Assembly (NCBI GenBank): GCA_017508045.1
Contig: JAFVZT010000028.1
Coordinates: 1 to 64,000 of the forward strand
Length of the DNA stretch: 64,000 nt
Reading direction: 5' to 3'
Source of the DNA: Oscillospiraceae bacterium
GTDB lineage: Bacteria > Bacillota > Clostridia > Oscillospirales > Oscillospiraceae
In this document: piece after piece, positions 1 to 8,865 of the stretch
Layout: the number at the start of each line of letters is the position of its first letter
How positions within the stretch are numbered: the stretch's first letter is position 1
Notes under the pieces: model-generated
Databases searched by the model: none
What the model was told of the DNA's origin: nothing
What the model saw: only the letters and a program-made list of their open reading frames with translations
Translations under genes and position numbers: made by a program

Positions 1-1483
1 GCTCTACGCGCTGGCGCAGGGGCATCTCAAGGTCGTACAGGAACTTAACTTCGTTCTTGGATTCGCAAGCTTCGACAACAACCTGAGCCAGCTCAGCAGC
101 GCCTTCGCCGCCGTATCTCCAGTGGTTGGATTCAGCGCAACGGACGCCCTTCTCAGCACACAGCTTCTTCAGCAGAGCGATTTCTGCATCGGTATCGGTG
201 TAGAAACGGTTGATACAAACAACAGGGTTGATGCCGGACTTCTTAATGGTGTTGACATGGTGGAACAGGTTGCAGGTGCCCTTCTCCAACAGCTCCAGGT
301 TCTCCTCCTTGTACTCCTTGGGCAGGGGTGCGCCGGGGGTAACCTTGGGGCCGCCGCCGTGCATCTTAAGGCTGCGAACGGTAGCAACCAGAACGGAAAC
401 GTTGGGAGTCAGGCCGCTAAGACGGGTCTTAACGTTCCAGAACTTCTCGAAGCCGATGTCAGCAGCGAAGCCGGACTCGGTAACGTGGTAGTCAAACAGC
501 TTAAGAGCCAGACGGTCAGCAATAACAGAGGACTGGCCGATCGCGATGTTGGCAAACGGACCGGCATGGATCAAAACAGGCTGATGCTCAACAGAGTAGC
601 ACATGGTGGGGTTGATGGCGTTACGCATCCAGGCGGTCATAGCGCCGGCAACGTCCAAGTCCTCACAGGTAACCGGTGCGCCGGTCTTGGAGTAGGCAAC
701 CACGATCTTGCCGATACGCTCACGCAGGTCCTTCAAGTCCTTGGCAACAGCCAGAATAGCCATCAGCTCGGAGCCAACGGCGATACCGAACTTGCTCTCC
801 ATCATGAAGCCGTCCAGACGGCCGCCGATACCGATGATGATGTTACGCAGGCTCTGTGCGCAGAAGTCGATGATCCAGCCCATCTCCACACGCTTGGGGT
901 CGATGTCCAGACGCTTCAGACCCTTGGCAGCCAGCCACTCGTCGGTGTTGTTGCGCTCGTGCTGCATACGGGCAGTCAGAGCAACCATAGCCAGGTTGTG
1001 AGCGTTCATAATGTCATTGATGTCGCCGGTCAGACCCAGGGAGAACTCGGTCATGGGCATCAGCAGGGCGTTGCCGCCGCCGGCTGCAGTACCCTTAACG
1101 TTCATAGTAGGACCGCCGGAGGGCTGACGCAGAGCGCCGCCGGCATTCTTGCCGATGTAGCCCAGGCCTTCAATCAGACCCAGAGAAACGGTAGACTTAC
1201 CCTCGCCGAAGGGGGTGGGGGTCACAGCGGTAACCTCGATGAACTTGCCGTCGGGCTTATCCTTCAGACGGTTCATAACCTTGATGAAGTCAATCTTGGG
1301 GGTCTTGCCGTAGGGGATGATTTCGTCCTCCAGCAGGCCCAGCTTCTCACGGAAGTAGTTTACGGAAGGCAGCGTCTTTTCTGCTTCCTCAGCGATTTGC
1401 CAGTCGGCAAACTTGGTGGGGTCCAGCTTTACAAGACCCTTCTCGTCTACGTACTTGCCATTTTCGTCAAAAACGATTGCCAT
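1..1483 (-). CDS. fhs: Formate--tetrahydrofolate ligase (3' end beyond window)
   Basis: ATP-dependent ligation of formate to tetrahydrofolate, giving 10-formyl-THF for one-carbon metabolism in the cytoplasm. About 494 residues are present of a usual ~555; the C-terminus lies left of the window. The family signature [11 protein letters not shown] (about residues 88-98, the nucleotide-binding loop) is clear, as are [14 protein letters not shown] and the downstream [11 protein letters not shown]. The start is the ATG at 1483, preceded by a strong AGGAGG. Codon use is strongly biased, as in highly expressed genes, which also creates a long spurious antisense frame. The next gene upstream on the same strand is the trigger-factor-like gene, 85 bp away. 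Confidence 0.97.
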   Translation of the reverse strand, partial: MAIVFDENGKYVDEKGLVKLDPTKFADWQIAEEAEKTLPSVNYFREKLGLLEDEIIPYGKTPKIDFIKVMNRLKDKPDGKFIEVTAVTPTPFGEGKSTVSLGLIEGLGYIGKNAGGALRQPSGGPTMNVKGTAAGGGNALLMPMTEFSLGLTGDINDIMNAHNLAMVALTARMQHERNNTDEWLAAKGLKRLDIDPKRVEMGWIIDFCAQSLRNIIIGIGGRLDGFMMESKFGIAVGSELMAILAVAKDLKDLRERIGKIVVAYSKTGAPVTCEDLDVAGAMTAWMRNAINPTMCYSVEHQPVLIHAGPFANIAIGQSSVIADRLALKLFDYHVTESGFAADIGFEKFWNVKTRLSGLTPNVSVLVATVRSLKMHGGGPKVTPGAPLPKEYKEENLELLEKGTCNLFHHVNTIKKSGINPVVCINRFYTDTDAEIALLKKLCAEKGVRCAESNHWRYGGEGAAELAQVVVEACESKNEVKFLYDLEMPLRQRVE

Positions 1484-1568
1484 AGTATGTTTCCTCCTAT
1501 TTTTTGGTGCCTTGCGGCACATTATTAATGTATATATTTCCAATGCAGGCTTTGTTCTGCACAGGTCT

Positions 1569-2513
1569 TTATTCCTCAGTTATAACCGCATTGTCCCGGA
1601 TGAGCTTCATAACCTTTCCGGTAAGCACGCTGTTGATAACCATTTGCTCCAGGGCGGCGTCGTAGCTTTCCTTCAGCTGCTCCATGGTAATGTTGTTGTG
1701 ACGGCAAATAACCGCCAGTGCCTTGCCAATTTCCTCCTGGTCTGCCTCCAGACCCTCCAGAGCAACAACCTCGTCAATCACAGCCCGGCAGCGAATGGCG
1801 TTTTCCGCGGCAGGCTTTAATTCCTCCAAAAGCTTTTCCTCGGTAGTACCCATAAACTGGCAGTACATTTCCAGAGTAAGTCCCTGCTGGGCAAGCTGGG
1901 CCTTCAGATTTTGCAGCTGCTCCGCAGTTGCATCCTCCAGCATCTTTTCGGAAACGGTAAGCTCCAGGGTTTGCGCTGCCTGACGCAGCAAGGTGTCCTG
2001 CAAATCCATCTCCCCGCGCTCATCGGTGTAGGCCTGCAGGCTTTCGCGCATCTTTTGATACATCTGGGAAAGGCTCTCGCACTGACCCACCTCCTGAGCG
2101 AAGGTGTCGTCCAGCTCGTATTCGGTCTTAACCCGGATTTCCTTAATCTTACATTCAAACCGGGCTTCCTTGCCTGCCAAGTCCTGACTGTGGTACTGGG
2201 TGGGGAAAGTAACCTTCACGGTAACAGCTTCGCCGCAAACCTTATCCAAAAGCTGCTCCTCAAAGCCGGGGATAAACATGCCGCTGCCTAATACCAGGGT
2301 CTGATCCTGGGCAGTGCCGCCGGCAAACTGCTCATCGCCGCAAAAACCGGCGTAGTCCAGAACGACCTCGTCGCCGTTTTGGGTGGGGCGATCGGTAATT
2401 TTGGCGATCCGGGGGTTCTGCTGACGCAGACGCTCCATATTCCGGTTGACCTCTTCTTCCGTAACTACGTGGCGGCTGTAGGTTGCCTGCAGTCCTTTGT
2501 AGGTAAAGCTCAT
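1569..2513 (-). CDS. Trigger-factor-like peptidyl-prolyl isomerase/chaperone lacking the ribosome-binding domain
   Basis: 314 residues against about 430 for a normal trigger factor. An FKBP-type PPIase domain lies around residues 40-125 ([11 protein letters not shown], then [14 protein letters not shown], then VKVTFPTQY). It is followed by the long helical C-terminal chaperone arm. The N-terminal ~110-residue ribosome-docking domain with its GFRxGK loop is absent; the protein opens directly with a short linker ([20 protein letters not shown]). The start at 2513 has an upstream AAGGAG and its own promoter, so the short form is not a sequencing truncation. I infer a cytosolic folding factor that does not bind ribosomes; a full-length tig probably exists elsewhere in the genome. 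Confidence 0.88.
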   Translation of the reverse strand: MSFTYKGLQATYSRHVVTEEEVNRNMERLRQQNPRIAKITDRPTQNGDEVVLDYAGFCGDEQFAGGTAQDQTLVLGSGMFIPGFEEQLLDKVCGEAVTVKVTFPTQYHSQDLAGKEARFECKIKEIRVKTEYELDDTFAQEVGQCESLSQMYQKMRESLQAYTDERGEMDLQDTLLRQAAQTLELTVSEKMLEDATAEQLQNLKAQLAQQGLTLEMYCQFMGTTEEKLLEELKPAAENAIRCRAVIDEVVALEGLEADQEEIGKALAVICRHNNITMEQLKESYDAALEQMVINSVLTGKVMKLIRDNAVITEE

Positions 2514-2552
2514 AAGTATTTGCGCTCCTTATATGTATGATTTCTACCCAGT

Positions 2553-2581
2553 ATTTTATCACAGACCGGCAAAAACTGCAA
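2553..2581 (-). promoter_or_regulatory. SigA-type promoter of the trigger-factor-like gene
   Basis: On the minus strand TTGCAG (2576-2581), a 17-bp spacer and TAAAAT (2553-2558), about 40 bp upstream of the start codon. The spacing is ideal and the -10 close to consensus. Confidence 0.7.
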
Positions 2582-2686
2582 GCATCTGGTAAATACAAGC
2601 TGATTATACAAAAAGTTCTTGCAAAAACCAATATAGTTATGATATTTTATTTATAGTTTCTATCTATAGATTCGTGAGGTGGGCAT

Positions 2687-3565
2687 ATGAACTACAATTA
2701 TCTGCGGTATTTTTCCGTTCTGGCGCAGGTGGAGCACTACACCCTTGCCGCCGCCCGGCTGGGAATCTCTCAGCCGTCATTAAGCAGCGCCATTCATAAC
2801 CTGGAGGATGAGCTGGGCGGTGTGCGGCTGTTTGAAAAGGTGGGCCGGAACATCCGGCTGACGGAGGAGGGGCGTTTTTACCGGGAGCAGGTGGACGCGG
2901 CTTTGCAGCAGCTGCACCAGGCATCCCAGACCCTCCACGAAAGCAAGGTCAGCGCTCCGGTGGTTGTGCGTATGGGTCTTGTGTCCGGCGCGCTGGACGA
3001 AACCGTAGCGCAGGAGATTACCGAGTATGCAAAGCAAAACCCCCGCATCCGGTTTCAGCTGACGGAAAGCTCTGCCGACGACCTGATGGATATGGTGCGG
3101 CAGGAACGGCTGGACATGGCCCTGGTGGATACCACCAACCGTGACCGCAGCCTGCATTTCCGCAAGCTGTGCCAGCAGAATTTCTTTGTGGCATTGCCTG
3201 CAGACCATCCCTATGCCCACAAGGAGCGACTGATGTACCAGCAGCTGCAGGGTCTGCCCCAGGTAGCCTTTCACTATAGCTTTGAAAACGCCTTCAGCCA
3301 ATGGGCCTCGGGCAGCGAAGAAAAAACCGTCTGCGCGGTAAATACGGCGCAGACGGCATTGAGCCTTGTGGCGGCAGGCTTCGGCTTTTGTTTCCTGCCG
3401 GAAAGCTGCATCCAAAAGCGGGAGGATGTAGCTTTTGTGCCGCTGGAAAACTGGCACCAGGCCCTTTATATGTGTATTTTATACGACAAGTGGCTGGAGC
3501 CGCCTGTCTGGGGCTTTATCGAAAAGCTGGTGCGCGTCCTGCGGCAAAGCAACGTGCCGATATAA
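2687..3565 (+). CDS. LysR-family transcriptional regulator
   Basis: 292 residues. The N-terminal winged helix-turn-helix is typical of LysR: MNYNYLRYFSVLAQVEHYT, then LGISQPSLSSAIHNLEDELG (about residues 25-45), then the LFEKVGRNIRLTEEG wing. The C-terminal half is the two-lobe effector-binding domain (about 90-290). It starts at the ATG at 2687 after GAGGTGG and is transcribed divergently from the trigger-factor-like gene, which may be its target, though nothing here proves that. Ligand unknown. Ends at a strong terminator. Confidence 0.93.
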   Translation: MNYNYLRYFSVLAQVEHYTLAAARLGISQPSLSSAIHNLEDELGGVRLFEKVGRNIRLTEEGRFYREQVDAALQQLHQASQTLHESKVSAPVVVRMGLVSGALDETVAQEITEYAKQNPRIRFQLTESSADDLMDMVRQERLDMALVDTTNRDRSLHFRKLCQQNFFVALPADHPYAHKERLMYQQLQGLPQVAFHYSFENAFSQWASGSEEKTVCAVNTAQTALSLVAAGFGFCFLPESCIQKREDVAFVPLENWHQALYMCILYDKWLEPPVWGFIEKLVRVLRQSNVPI

Positions 3566-3570
3566 GCATA

Positions 3571-3605
3571 GGGCTGCTGCAGTATTCTGCAGCAGCCCTC
3601 TTTTC
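3571..3605 (+). terminator. Rho-independent terminator after the LysR gene
   Basis: Perfect 12-bp stem (GGGCTGCTGCAG / CTGCAGCAGCCC) with a short loop, followed by a T-rich tail (CTCTTTTC). The same hairpin with one base changed recurs at 5974-6002. Confidence 0.88.
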
Positions 3606-3778
3606 GTCATATACACCAAAAAGCAATGACGGAATTTAGAGATATATACAAAATTTGGAAAGTTCGTGGCGTATTAGGAGCTTTCCCCTTTCCGAGCGAA
3701 GGATTTCGGTGTATAATAAAAAAGGAGGATAATAGGATCGTTTCTTTGTTTTGCTTGTTTTGGTAAGGAGGGTTCATT

Positions 3779-5440
3779 ATGAAAGCAAAAACCTATACTT
3801 TAATCAGCCTTGTTTTATCATTAGCCATGTGCATTATGTTATCCGCCTGCGCTAACCCCGGAATGAATGAGCAACCGGACACGCCGGGAGAATACGAAAT
3901 TAAATGTTCAGATTACACGCTCATTGGAAAAAACAACGAGTTCTTTATGATGTTTGATGACATTAATATATATCAGTCTCAAGGACCAGAAAGTCAAGTA
4001 AAAGGAACTATTGAATTTCCAACGATGAAAGACTTTAAAGACAGCGTAACCAAAGGGCTTCTCACCGATTATCAGAAAGAAATTGCGGCAGGCTTTCAGA
4101 AAAACAGAGCCGGTGAAATTATGACGTGCGATTTTGACAATCTGTACATTCCAACGCTTCCCAAAAACGGTGTTATAAAGGTCATATCATGGGATGGCCA
4201 GACTTATAGATTCCGGGCAAATCTAAATGATGAAGTATGGGCGACTATCAGTTATATGACCAAGGATGATTTTGATAGTACATATCAAAACAATTATTTA
4301 GAGTTTTTCAATAGTGATTCAATTACCGTCACTAAGACGCTGGACGATGGTAAGATTGCAACCTATTTCACAACTAAAGCGGGCGATTTTATGAGGATGC
4401 GCTATACCATGACTGTGGGGACTAAGATTATCACGGTAGATAAGGAATTTAGACTTCGGGCAAATTCTGATTATCAGCCTGCCTCCTCTACTGTACCTTT
4501 AAGTGTTGATTTGTATATAACATCGGGAGATAAATTTTGTTATATTTCACTGTATGGTTTTTCTGAGGATCCAACCGATGCTTGGCTCTCCTGCTTTGGC
4601 CTTGAGAAGTATATTGATGAGACAGATTCTTCCGCCTCCACTAACCCCGGAATTAATGAGCAGCCGGACACGCTGGGAGAATACGAAATTAAATGTTCAG
4701 ATTACACGCTCATCGGCAAGAACAACGAGTTCTTTGTGGTGTTTGATGATATTAATATATATCAGTCTCAAGGACCGGAAAGTCAGGTAAAGGGAACTAT
4801 TGACTTTCCAACGATGAAGGACTTTAAAGACAGCGTAACCAAAGGGCTTCTCACCGATTATCAGAAAGAAATTGCGGCAGGCTTTGAGAAAAACAGCGCC
4901 GGTGCAATTATGACATGCGATTTTGACAATCTGTATATTCCAACGCTTCCCAAAGACTGTGTTGCAAGTGTTGTGTCATGGGAAGGTCAGTACTATTCAT
5001 CCCTGTTTTTGCCAAACGATAAAAATCATGGGTTGTTCAGCCATGGGTGGTTCAATTATTTGACTAAAGATTGGTTTGATAGCAGATACCAAGAGGATTA
5101 TTTAGAGTATTTCAATAATGATAAAATTACCGTCACGAAAACGCAGACACTGGCCGGCGGTAAGATTGCCACCTATTACACAACTAGCGCAGGCGAATTT
5201 ATGAACGTACGCTATACTATGACTGTGGGGACTAAGGTTATCACGGTAGATAAGGAATTTATTCTTCAGTTGCACCGCACGCCATTACCTTTTGAGACAA
5301 TCTCTTCTACTGTACCTGAAGATGTTGATCTGTATATAACATCAGGAGATAAATTCTGCCACATTAACCTAGATGGTTTGTCTGAAGATCCAACCGATGC
5401 CTGGCTCTCTCGCTTTGGCCTTGAAAAGTATGTTGACTAG
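3779..5440 (+). CDS. Lipoprotein with a tandemly duplicated domain of unknown function
   Basis: 553 residues. A lipoprotein signal peptide (hydrophobic 8-20, lipobox LSAC with Cys24) predicts anchoring to the outer face of the membrane. The mature part consists of two ~263-residue copies of one domain, beginning NPGMNEQPD and NPGINEQPD. The copies are 789 bp apart (3854 and 4643) and almost identical in DNA over the first ~330 bp, including EYEIKCSDYTLIGKNNEFF and YQKEIAAGF. They diverge in the second half, so this is a recent in-frame duplication with uneven drift. I recognise no family. AT-rich codon use differs from the neighbours and suggests transfer. Start ATG at 3779 follows AAGGAGG; TATAAT at 3712-3717 may be its -10. 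Confidence 0.88.
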   Translation: MKAKTYTLISLVLSLAMCIMLSACANPGMNEQPDTPGEYEIKCSDYTLIGKNNEFFMMFDDINIYQSQGPESQVKGTIEFPTMKDFKDSVTKGLLTDYQKEIAAGFQKNRAGEIMTCDFDNLYIPTLPKNGVIKVISWDGQTYRFRANLNDEVWATISYMTKDDFDSTYQNNYLEFFNSDSITVTKTLDDGKIATYFTTKAGDFMRMRYTMTVGTKIITVDKEFRLRANSDYQPASSTVPLSVDLYITSGDKFCYISLYGFSEDPTDAWLSCFGLEKYIDETDSSASTNPGINEQPDTLGEYEIKCSDYTLIGKNNEFFVVFDDINIYQSQGPESQVKGTIDFPTMKDFKDSVTKGLLTDYQKEIAAGFEKNSAGAIMTCDFDNLYIPTLPKDCVASVVSWEGQYYSSLFLPNDKNHGLFSHGWFNYLTKDWFDSRYQEDYLEYFNNDKITVTKTQTLAGGKIATYYTTSAGEFMNVRYTMTVGTKVITVDKEFILQLHRTPLPFETISSTVPEDVDLYITSGDKFCHINLDGLSEDPTDAWLSRFGLEKYVD

Positions 5441-5519
5441 ACAGACTAACGGTTAGAAGCCAAGACCCCAATAGCACATTGGTTCAAGCACAAGCTGATG
5501 CTCATGGAGTGTATTAAAT

Positions 5520-5849
5520 ATGAACAAGCGTTTAAAAATATTGCTGTGCATTTTATTAATTTTGGTTCTTATCGAAGCGTTAACGTTTGTAATTTATAAA
5601 TACATTAATCGTTATGATCCTAACAATTTTATTGGACTTACTGCGGAGCAGATCACTGACCGTTACGGTGAGTTTGATAGATATAGCTTTTGGGACTTGA
5701 ACGGAAATTATCGCGCGGGTGTATACACAGTCAAACCAAAACGTGTTGGCTTTCTTGGCACATATAATGAGGAGTACTTCGTGATCCGTTTTGATGAGAA
5801 AGGTTTCGCCTACGAATGCGAGTATGTAATAAGTGGTGCAGGTGGGTAA
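5520..5849 (+). CDS. Small membrane-anchored protein of unknown function
   Basis: 109 residues. One N-terminal membrane segment (about residues 6-26, LLCILLILVLIEALTFVIY) preceded by a positively charged MNKRLK, then an ~80-residue extracytoplasmic domain with GLTAEQITDRYGEFD and GTYNEEYFVIRFDEKGF. The latter resembles small SmpA/OmlA-like or lipoprotein-associated beta domains, but I cannot assign a family. It lies 79 bp after the duplicated lipoprotein, shares its AT-rich composition, and probably arrived with it. No strong Shine-Dalgarno is visible (GGAGTG about 8 bp upstream). Confidence 0.72.
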   Translation: MNKRLKILLCILLILVLIEALTFVIYKYINRYDPNNFIGLTAEQITDRYGEFDRYSFWDLNGNYRAGVYTVKPKRVGFLGTYNEEYFVIRFDEKGFAYECEYVISGAGG

Positions 5850-5973
5850 TAATCAAAGATAATTGTTCGTAAGACGAGAGGGACGGACGGCGCCGCTGCC
5901 CCCTATCTAACCTGTGTGGATGGTTCCCGGCCTGCTGATTACCCAGTCGACCCGGTCTATTTAAAGATGAACA

Positions 5974-6002
5974 GGGCTGCTGCAGTATTTTGCAGCAGCC
6001 CT
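5974..6002 (-). terminator. Hairpin after tatD, near-copy of the LysR terminator
   Basis: GGGCTGCTGCAG and CTGCAGCAGCCC-type arms around TATTT, immediately after the tatD stop codon on the minus strand. 28 of 29 bases match the terminator at 3571-3599. Confidence 0.75.
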
Positions 6003-6009
6003 GTATAGA

Positions 6010-6774
6010 TCAGTTTTCAATCCGGTACAGGCGTTTGGCGTTGGCAGTTGTAATCTGTATCGCCTCTTCCACCGGGATGCTCCGGATTTCTGCCAGCTTC
6101 TTTGCCATTTCTATCAAATAGCCCGGGTCGTTGCGCCTGCCCCGGAAGGGTTCGGGCGCCATAAAGGGGCAATCGGTTTCCAAAACAATCCGGTCTAAGG
6201 GGATGCGCTGGGCGGTCTCCACAGCCTTTCTGGCATTTTTAAAGGTCAAGACTCCGGTAAAGCCGATATACCACCCCATATCCACCAGCTGCCGCGCCAT
6301 TTCCGCAGAGCCGGAGTAGCAGTGGAACACGCCGGTAACATCTTTAAATTCCTTAACCACACGCATACCGTCGTCGTGGGCGTTTCGCTCATGGACAATT
6401 ACCGGCATGCCCAGCTCCCGTGCCAGTTCCATCTGCATGCGAAAGGCCTTGATTTGAATTTCCCGGGGGACGGTTTCGTAATAATAATCCAGTCCGATTT
6501 CTCCAATGGCTCGCACCTTTGGGTGACGGGCCATTTCTTTATATTGCGCCAGGACATCCCCGTTTACCTCATTGGCAGAATCCGGATGAGTGCCTACGGA
6601 GGCATAGACAAAGGGGTACTTTTCCGCCATTGCCACGCAATCCTTTGAAGATTCCAGACAGCAGCCCACGTTTAAAAAATTGGCCACACCTTTATCCTTC
6701 AGTCCCAGAATCACCGCTTCCCGGTCTTCGTCAAAGGCCGGGTCATTCATATGGGCATGGGTATCAAATAGCAT
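6010..6774 (-). CDS. tatD: TatD family metal-dependent hydrolase (DNase)
   Basis: 254 residues, full family length. The TIM-barrel metal-site motifs are all present: FDTHAHMND (residues 3-11), GEIGLDYYYE (about 91-100), the HERNAHDD His, FHCYSGS, and ETDCPFMAPEPFRG near the C-terminus. Members are Mg-dependent 3'-5' exonucleases or deacylases of the cytoplasm. Start ATG at 6774 after AGGAGA. It lies 10 bp downstream of the phosphopantetheinyl transferase gene, so the two are probably co-transcribed. Confidence 0.95.
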   Translation of the reverse strand: MLFDTHAHMNDPAFDEDREAVILGLKDKGVANFLNVGCCLESSKDCVAMAEKYPFVYASVGTHPDSANEVNGDVLAQYKEMARHPKVRAIGEIGLDYYYETVPREIQIKAFRMQMELARELGMPVIVHERNAHDDGMRVVKEFKDVTGVFHCYSGSAEMARQLVDMGWYIGFTGVLTFKNARKAVETAQRIPLDRIVLETDCPFMAPEPFRGRRNDPGYLIEMAKKLAEIRSIPVEEAIQITTANAKRLYRIEN

Positions 6775-6784
6775 TGACTTTCTC

Positions 6785-7252
6785 CTATTCTATAATTGCT
6801 ACCAAATGATTTTCTATAATTTTGACCCGTGGGTCAGCAAGGTCAAACTCCGTATGGTTGGGATAGCCGCAGATTCCTTCTCCTGTGCGCTTCCCTTCTG
6901 CCTCCTTCAGCACCCAAAAGGTTAAAAGCGCCATGCGCTTATCCGGCGCGGCATCGTACTGCGCTTTTTCCTTCGCCGAAAGGATTTTTTCCGCCAGACC
7001 CAGATTAACCGGTCTGTCCAGCTCCTCCGCGTCAATCCCCACCGGCTTGTCCGACAAGACGCAAAACGCCCGGCTCTTTGTATGGGAAATGGAAAAATAG
7101 CAGGTGCTGTTTAAAAAATAGGGCTTTCCCCGGGAGGTAATCGCAATTTCCGGAAGATGGCCGCCGGTTTGAAGGTGATATAGCTCTGCCAGCAGCTGCC
7201 TGCCTGCTGTATGTCCGGACAGCCTGCCCAGCTCCATGCTCTTAAAAACCAT
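6785..7252 (-). CDS. 4'-phosphopantetheinyl transferase superfamily protein (short Sfp-like)
   Basis: 155 residues. The C-terminal core carries the magnesium-site motif VGIDAE (about residues 70-75) and the second motif FWVLKEAEGKRTGEG (about 113-127), where W-x-x-KE-A is diagnostic. The N-terminal half-domain is shorter than in Sfp (~225 aa). Members transfer 4'-phosphopantetheine from CoA onto carrier proteins. The protein here could serve fatty acid synthase ACP or a secondary-metabolite carrier; no carrier gene is nearby. Start ATG at 7252 follows GGAGGTG at good spacing. Confidence 0.85.
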   Translation of the reverse strand: MVFKSMELGRLSGHTAGRQLLAELYHLQTGGHLPEIAITSRGKPYFLNSTCYFSISHTKSRAFCVLSDKPVGIDAEELDRPVNLGLAEKILSAKEKAQYDAAPDKRMALLTFWVLKEAEGKRTGEGICGYPNHTEFDLADPRVKIIENHLVAIIE

Positions 7253-7352
7253 CCCATCACCTCCATTGCTATTTAAAGTATATCCCCAAATGGCTGCGGT
7301 GTCAAATGTTCTAATTTACAGCCGGGCGCATAAGCTTTGTTGAGGTGATACT

Positions 7353-7625
7353 ATGGCCACAGAACCCATACAGCTGCCCCATAAGCTGACACTGAACGAA
7401 CGCAAGCAGCTGACCATGACAGGAGTAACAGAGGTCGTCAGCTTTGATGAAACTGCCGTTGTTCTGCGCACTGCCTTGGGAACGCTGGAAGTACAGGGGC
7501 AGGACCTACAGCTGAAAACCCTTTCCATAGACGGCGGACAGGTTGCCGTTGACGGCAGCATCAGCGCCCTGATTTATGAAGAACCCCGGGACCGGCAAGG
7601 CTTTTGGGGGCGGCTTTTCCGATGA
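7353..7625 (+). CDS. yabP: Sporulation protein YabP
   Basis: 90 residues, the usual length. The conserved YabP/YqfC fold pattern is visible: LTLNERKQLTMTGVTEVVSFDE, a short beta-rich middle, and GTLEVQGQDLQLKTLSIDGGQVAVDGSI split over the second half. Mother-cell sporulation protein of unclear biochemical role. It overlaps yabQ by ATGA and starts the run yabP-yabQ-divIC-yabR, the same order as in Bacillus. The start at 7353 follows GAGGTGAT. Confidence 0.92.
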   Translation: MATEPIQLPHKLTLNERKQLTMTGVTEVVSFDETAVVLRTALGTLEVQGQDLQLKTLSIDGGQVAVDGSISALIYEEPRDRQGFWGRLFR

Positions 7626-8239
7626 CCACTCCGGAGGTAGCCTTTTGGCGGTTTCTCATCGGAGTGAGCTTGGGAGCAGGGCTGGGGCTTTTCTACGGTT
7701 TTTTGCGCCCCCTGCGCCCTCGGCACACCACTTTATGTGACCTCCTTTTTATCCTTGTCACCTTCTGGGTCTGGTTGTATCACGGCTTTGCCGTATGCCG
7801 CAGTGACCTGCGTCTGGGCTACAGCATGGCGTTTGCGGTAGGCGGCGTTCTTTGGGAACTGACTGTGGGAAAGCTTCTGCGGCCGGTTTTTGGGAAATTT
7901 TGGGGTTTTATGGGAAGACTTTGGTCCTTATTTCTCAGCCCTTTCAAAAAATTTTTAAAAATAATTACAAAAACCGCAAAATTTCTCTTGGCAACAAAGA
8001 AAAAAACGGGTACAATAAAGTGTAATAACCACGGAGGTACCCGATATGGCAGGACGCAATTGGTTCAGTCGCATACGGCTGGTATATCGGCGCAGCTCCA
8101 CACCGGTGAAATGTCTGGTGCTGGGCGCGCTGGCTTTGTCTACGCTGACAATGCTGACGCTGCGCCACGCAATTCTGGAAACCAAAGAGCAAGCCGAAGA
8201 AAAGAGGGCCGAAGCCGCCGTTTTAGAAGAAGAAAATAA
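7622..8239 (+). CDS. yabQ: Spore cortex protein YabQ, with an odd C-terminal extension into divIC
   Basis: Integral membrane sporulation protein needed for cortex formation. The start ATG at 7622 overlaps the yabP stop (ATGA). Residues 1-95 contain the typical four membrane segments (FWRFLIGVSLGAGLGLFYGFL, LLFILVTFWVWLYHGF split by the PLRPRHTT loop). After residue ~125 the frame runs on through the divIC ribosome-binding site and 194 bp into divIC, giving an arginine-rich tail unlike YabQ. Insertion or deletion of one base in the A7 run near 7998-8004 would place a stop before divIC, so the true protein is probably ~130 residues and the open frame an error or recent frameshift. Confidence 0.8.
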   Translation: MTTPEVAFWRFLIGVSLGAGLGLFYGFLRPLRPRHTTLCDLLFILVTFWVWLYHGFAVCRSDLRLGYSMAFAVGGVLWELTVGKLLRPVFGKFWGFMGRLWSLFLSPFKKFLKIITKTAKFLLATKKKTGTIKCNNHGGTRYGRTQLVQSHTAGISAQLHTGEMSGAGRAGFVYADNADAAPRNSGNQRASRRKEGRSRRFRRRK

Positions 8240-8354
8240 ACGGCTTTCCCAGTCCATTGCTGAGCTGGGCACCGTGCAGAGCGTAACTGATTTGGCAGGC
8301 AAGCTTCTTGGGCTTGTAGATCCCAATACCGTGATTTTTTTGCCTGAGGGCTGA
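8046..8354 (+). CDS. divIC: Septum formation initiator DivIC/FtsB family
   Basis: 102 residues. Bitopic membrane protein of the divisome: a short basic cytoplasmic N-terminus (RIRLVYRRS), one membrane helix (about 19-36, CLVLGALALSTLTML), then an extracytoplasmic coiled coil rich in E, A and K (about 40-75). It ends with the LGLVDPNTVIF motif typical of the family. Start ATG at 8046 follows GGAGG. Flanked by yabQ and yabR as in Bacillus. Confidence 0.92.
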   Translation: MAGRNWFSRIRLVYRRSSTPVKCLVLGALALSTLTMLTLRHAILETKEQAEEKRAEAAVLEEENKRLSQSIAELGTVQSVTDLAGKLLGLVDPNTVIFLPEG

Positions 8355-8373
8355 GAGAGGAAGCAAAGCAAAC

Positions 8374-8817
8374 ATGGAGTTAACCGTTGGAGAAATTTTA
8401 GAGGGCAAGGTAAAATCAATTACAAGCTTTGGTGCATTCATTACCCTGCCTGAAAACAAAACCGGTCTGGTACATATCTCGGAGGTAGCAAATACCTTTG
8501 TCAGTGATGTTCACCAGCACCTGACAGAGGGCCAGGATGTGAAGGTTATGGTTATCGGCACCGAGGCCGGCAAGCTGAACCTGTCCATTAAACGGCTGGA
8601 GGTCAAGCCTCAAAAAGACGGCATTCCTTCCAGACAAATTCGCCGGGAAGCACCGGCAAGCCGCCCGAGCCGTACCGCACCCACACCGCCCCCTGCCCCC
8701 AAAACAGCCGACCAACTGTTTGAGGAAAAGCTGAAGGCCTTTATGACCGAATCGGACAGTAAAATTTCTTCCTTGCGCCAGTATACAGACCATCGCACCA
8801 AAAGCCGCAGAAGATAA
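8374..8817 (+). CDS. yabR: S1 domain RNA-binding protein (YabR-like)
   Basis: 147 residues. One S1 domain fills residues 1-73 (VGEILEGKVKSITSFGAFI, then TGLVHISEVA, then GQDVKVMVIG and LNLSIKRL). After it comes a basic, proline- and alanine-rich linker (about 80-115) and an acidic-to-basic tail ending HRTKSRRR. Orthologues act in RNA binding or as general stress proteins. The position directly after divIC supports YabR. Start ATG at 8374 with GAGAGGAA upstream. Confidence 0.9.
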   Translation: MELTVGEILEGKVKSITSFGAFITLPENKTGLVHISEVANTFVSDVHQHLTEGQDVKVMVIGTEAGKLNLSIKRLEVKPQKDGIPSRQIRREAPASRPSRTAPTPPPAPKTADQLFEEKLKAFMTESDSKISSLRQYTDHRTKSRRR

Positions 8818-8865
8818 TCATCAGGCTGCTGCCCAGAGCAGCGGCCATTTTTACGGAGGTATCTT

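Noticed and set aside
122-1528. 468-residue open frame antisense to fhs
   Set aside because: It mirrors a strongly codon-biased gene; no ribosome-binding site or recognisable domain.
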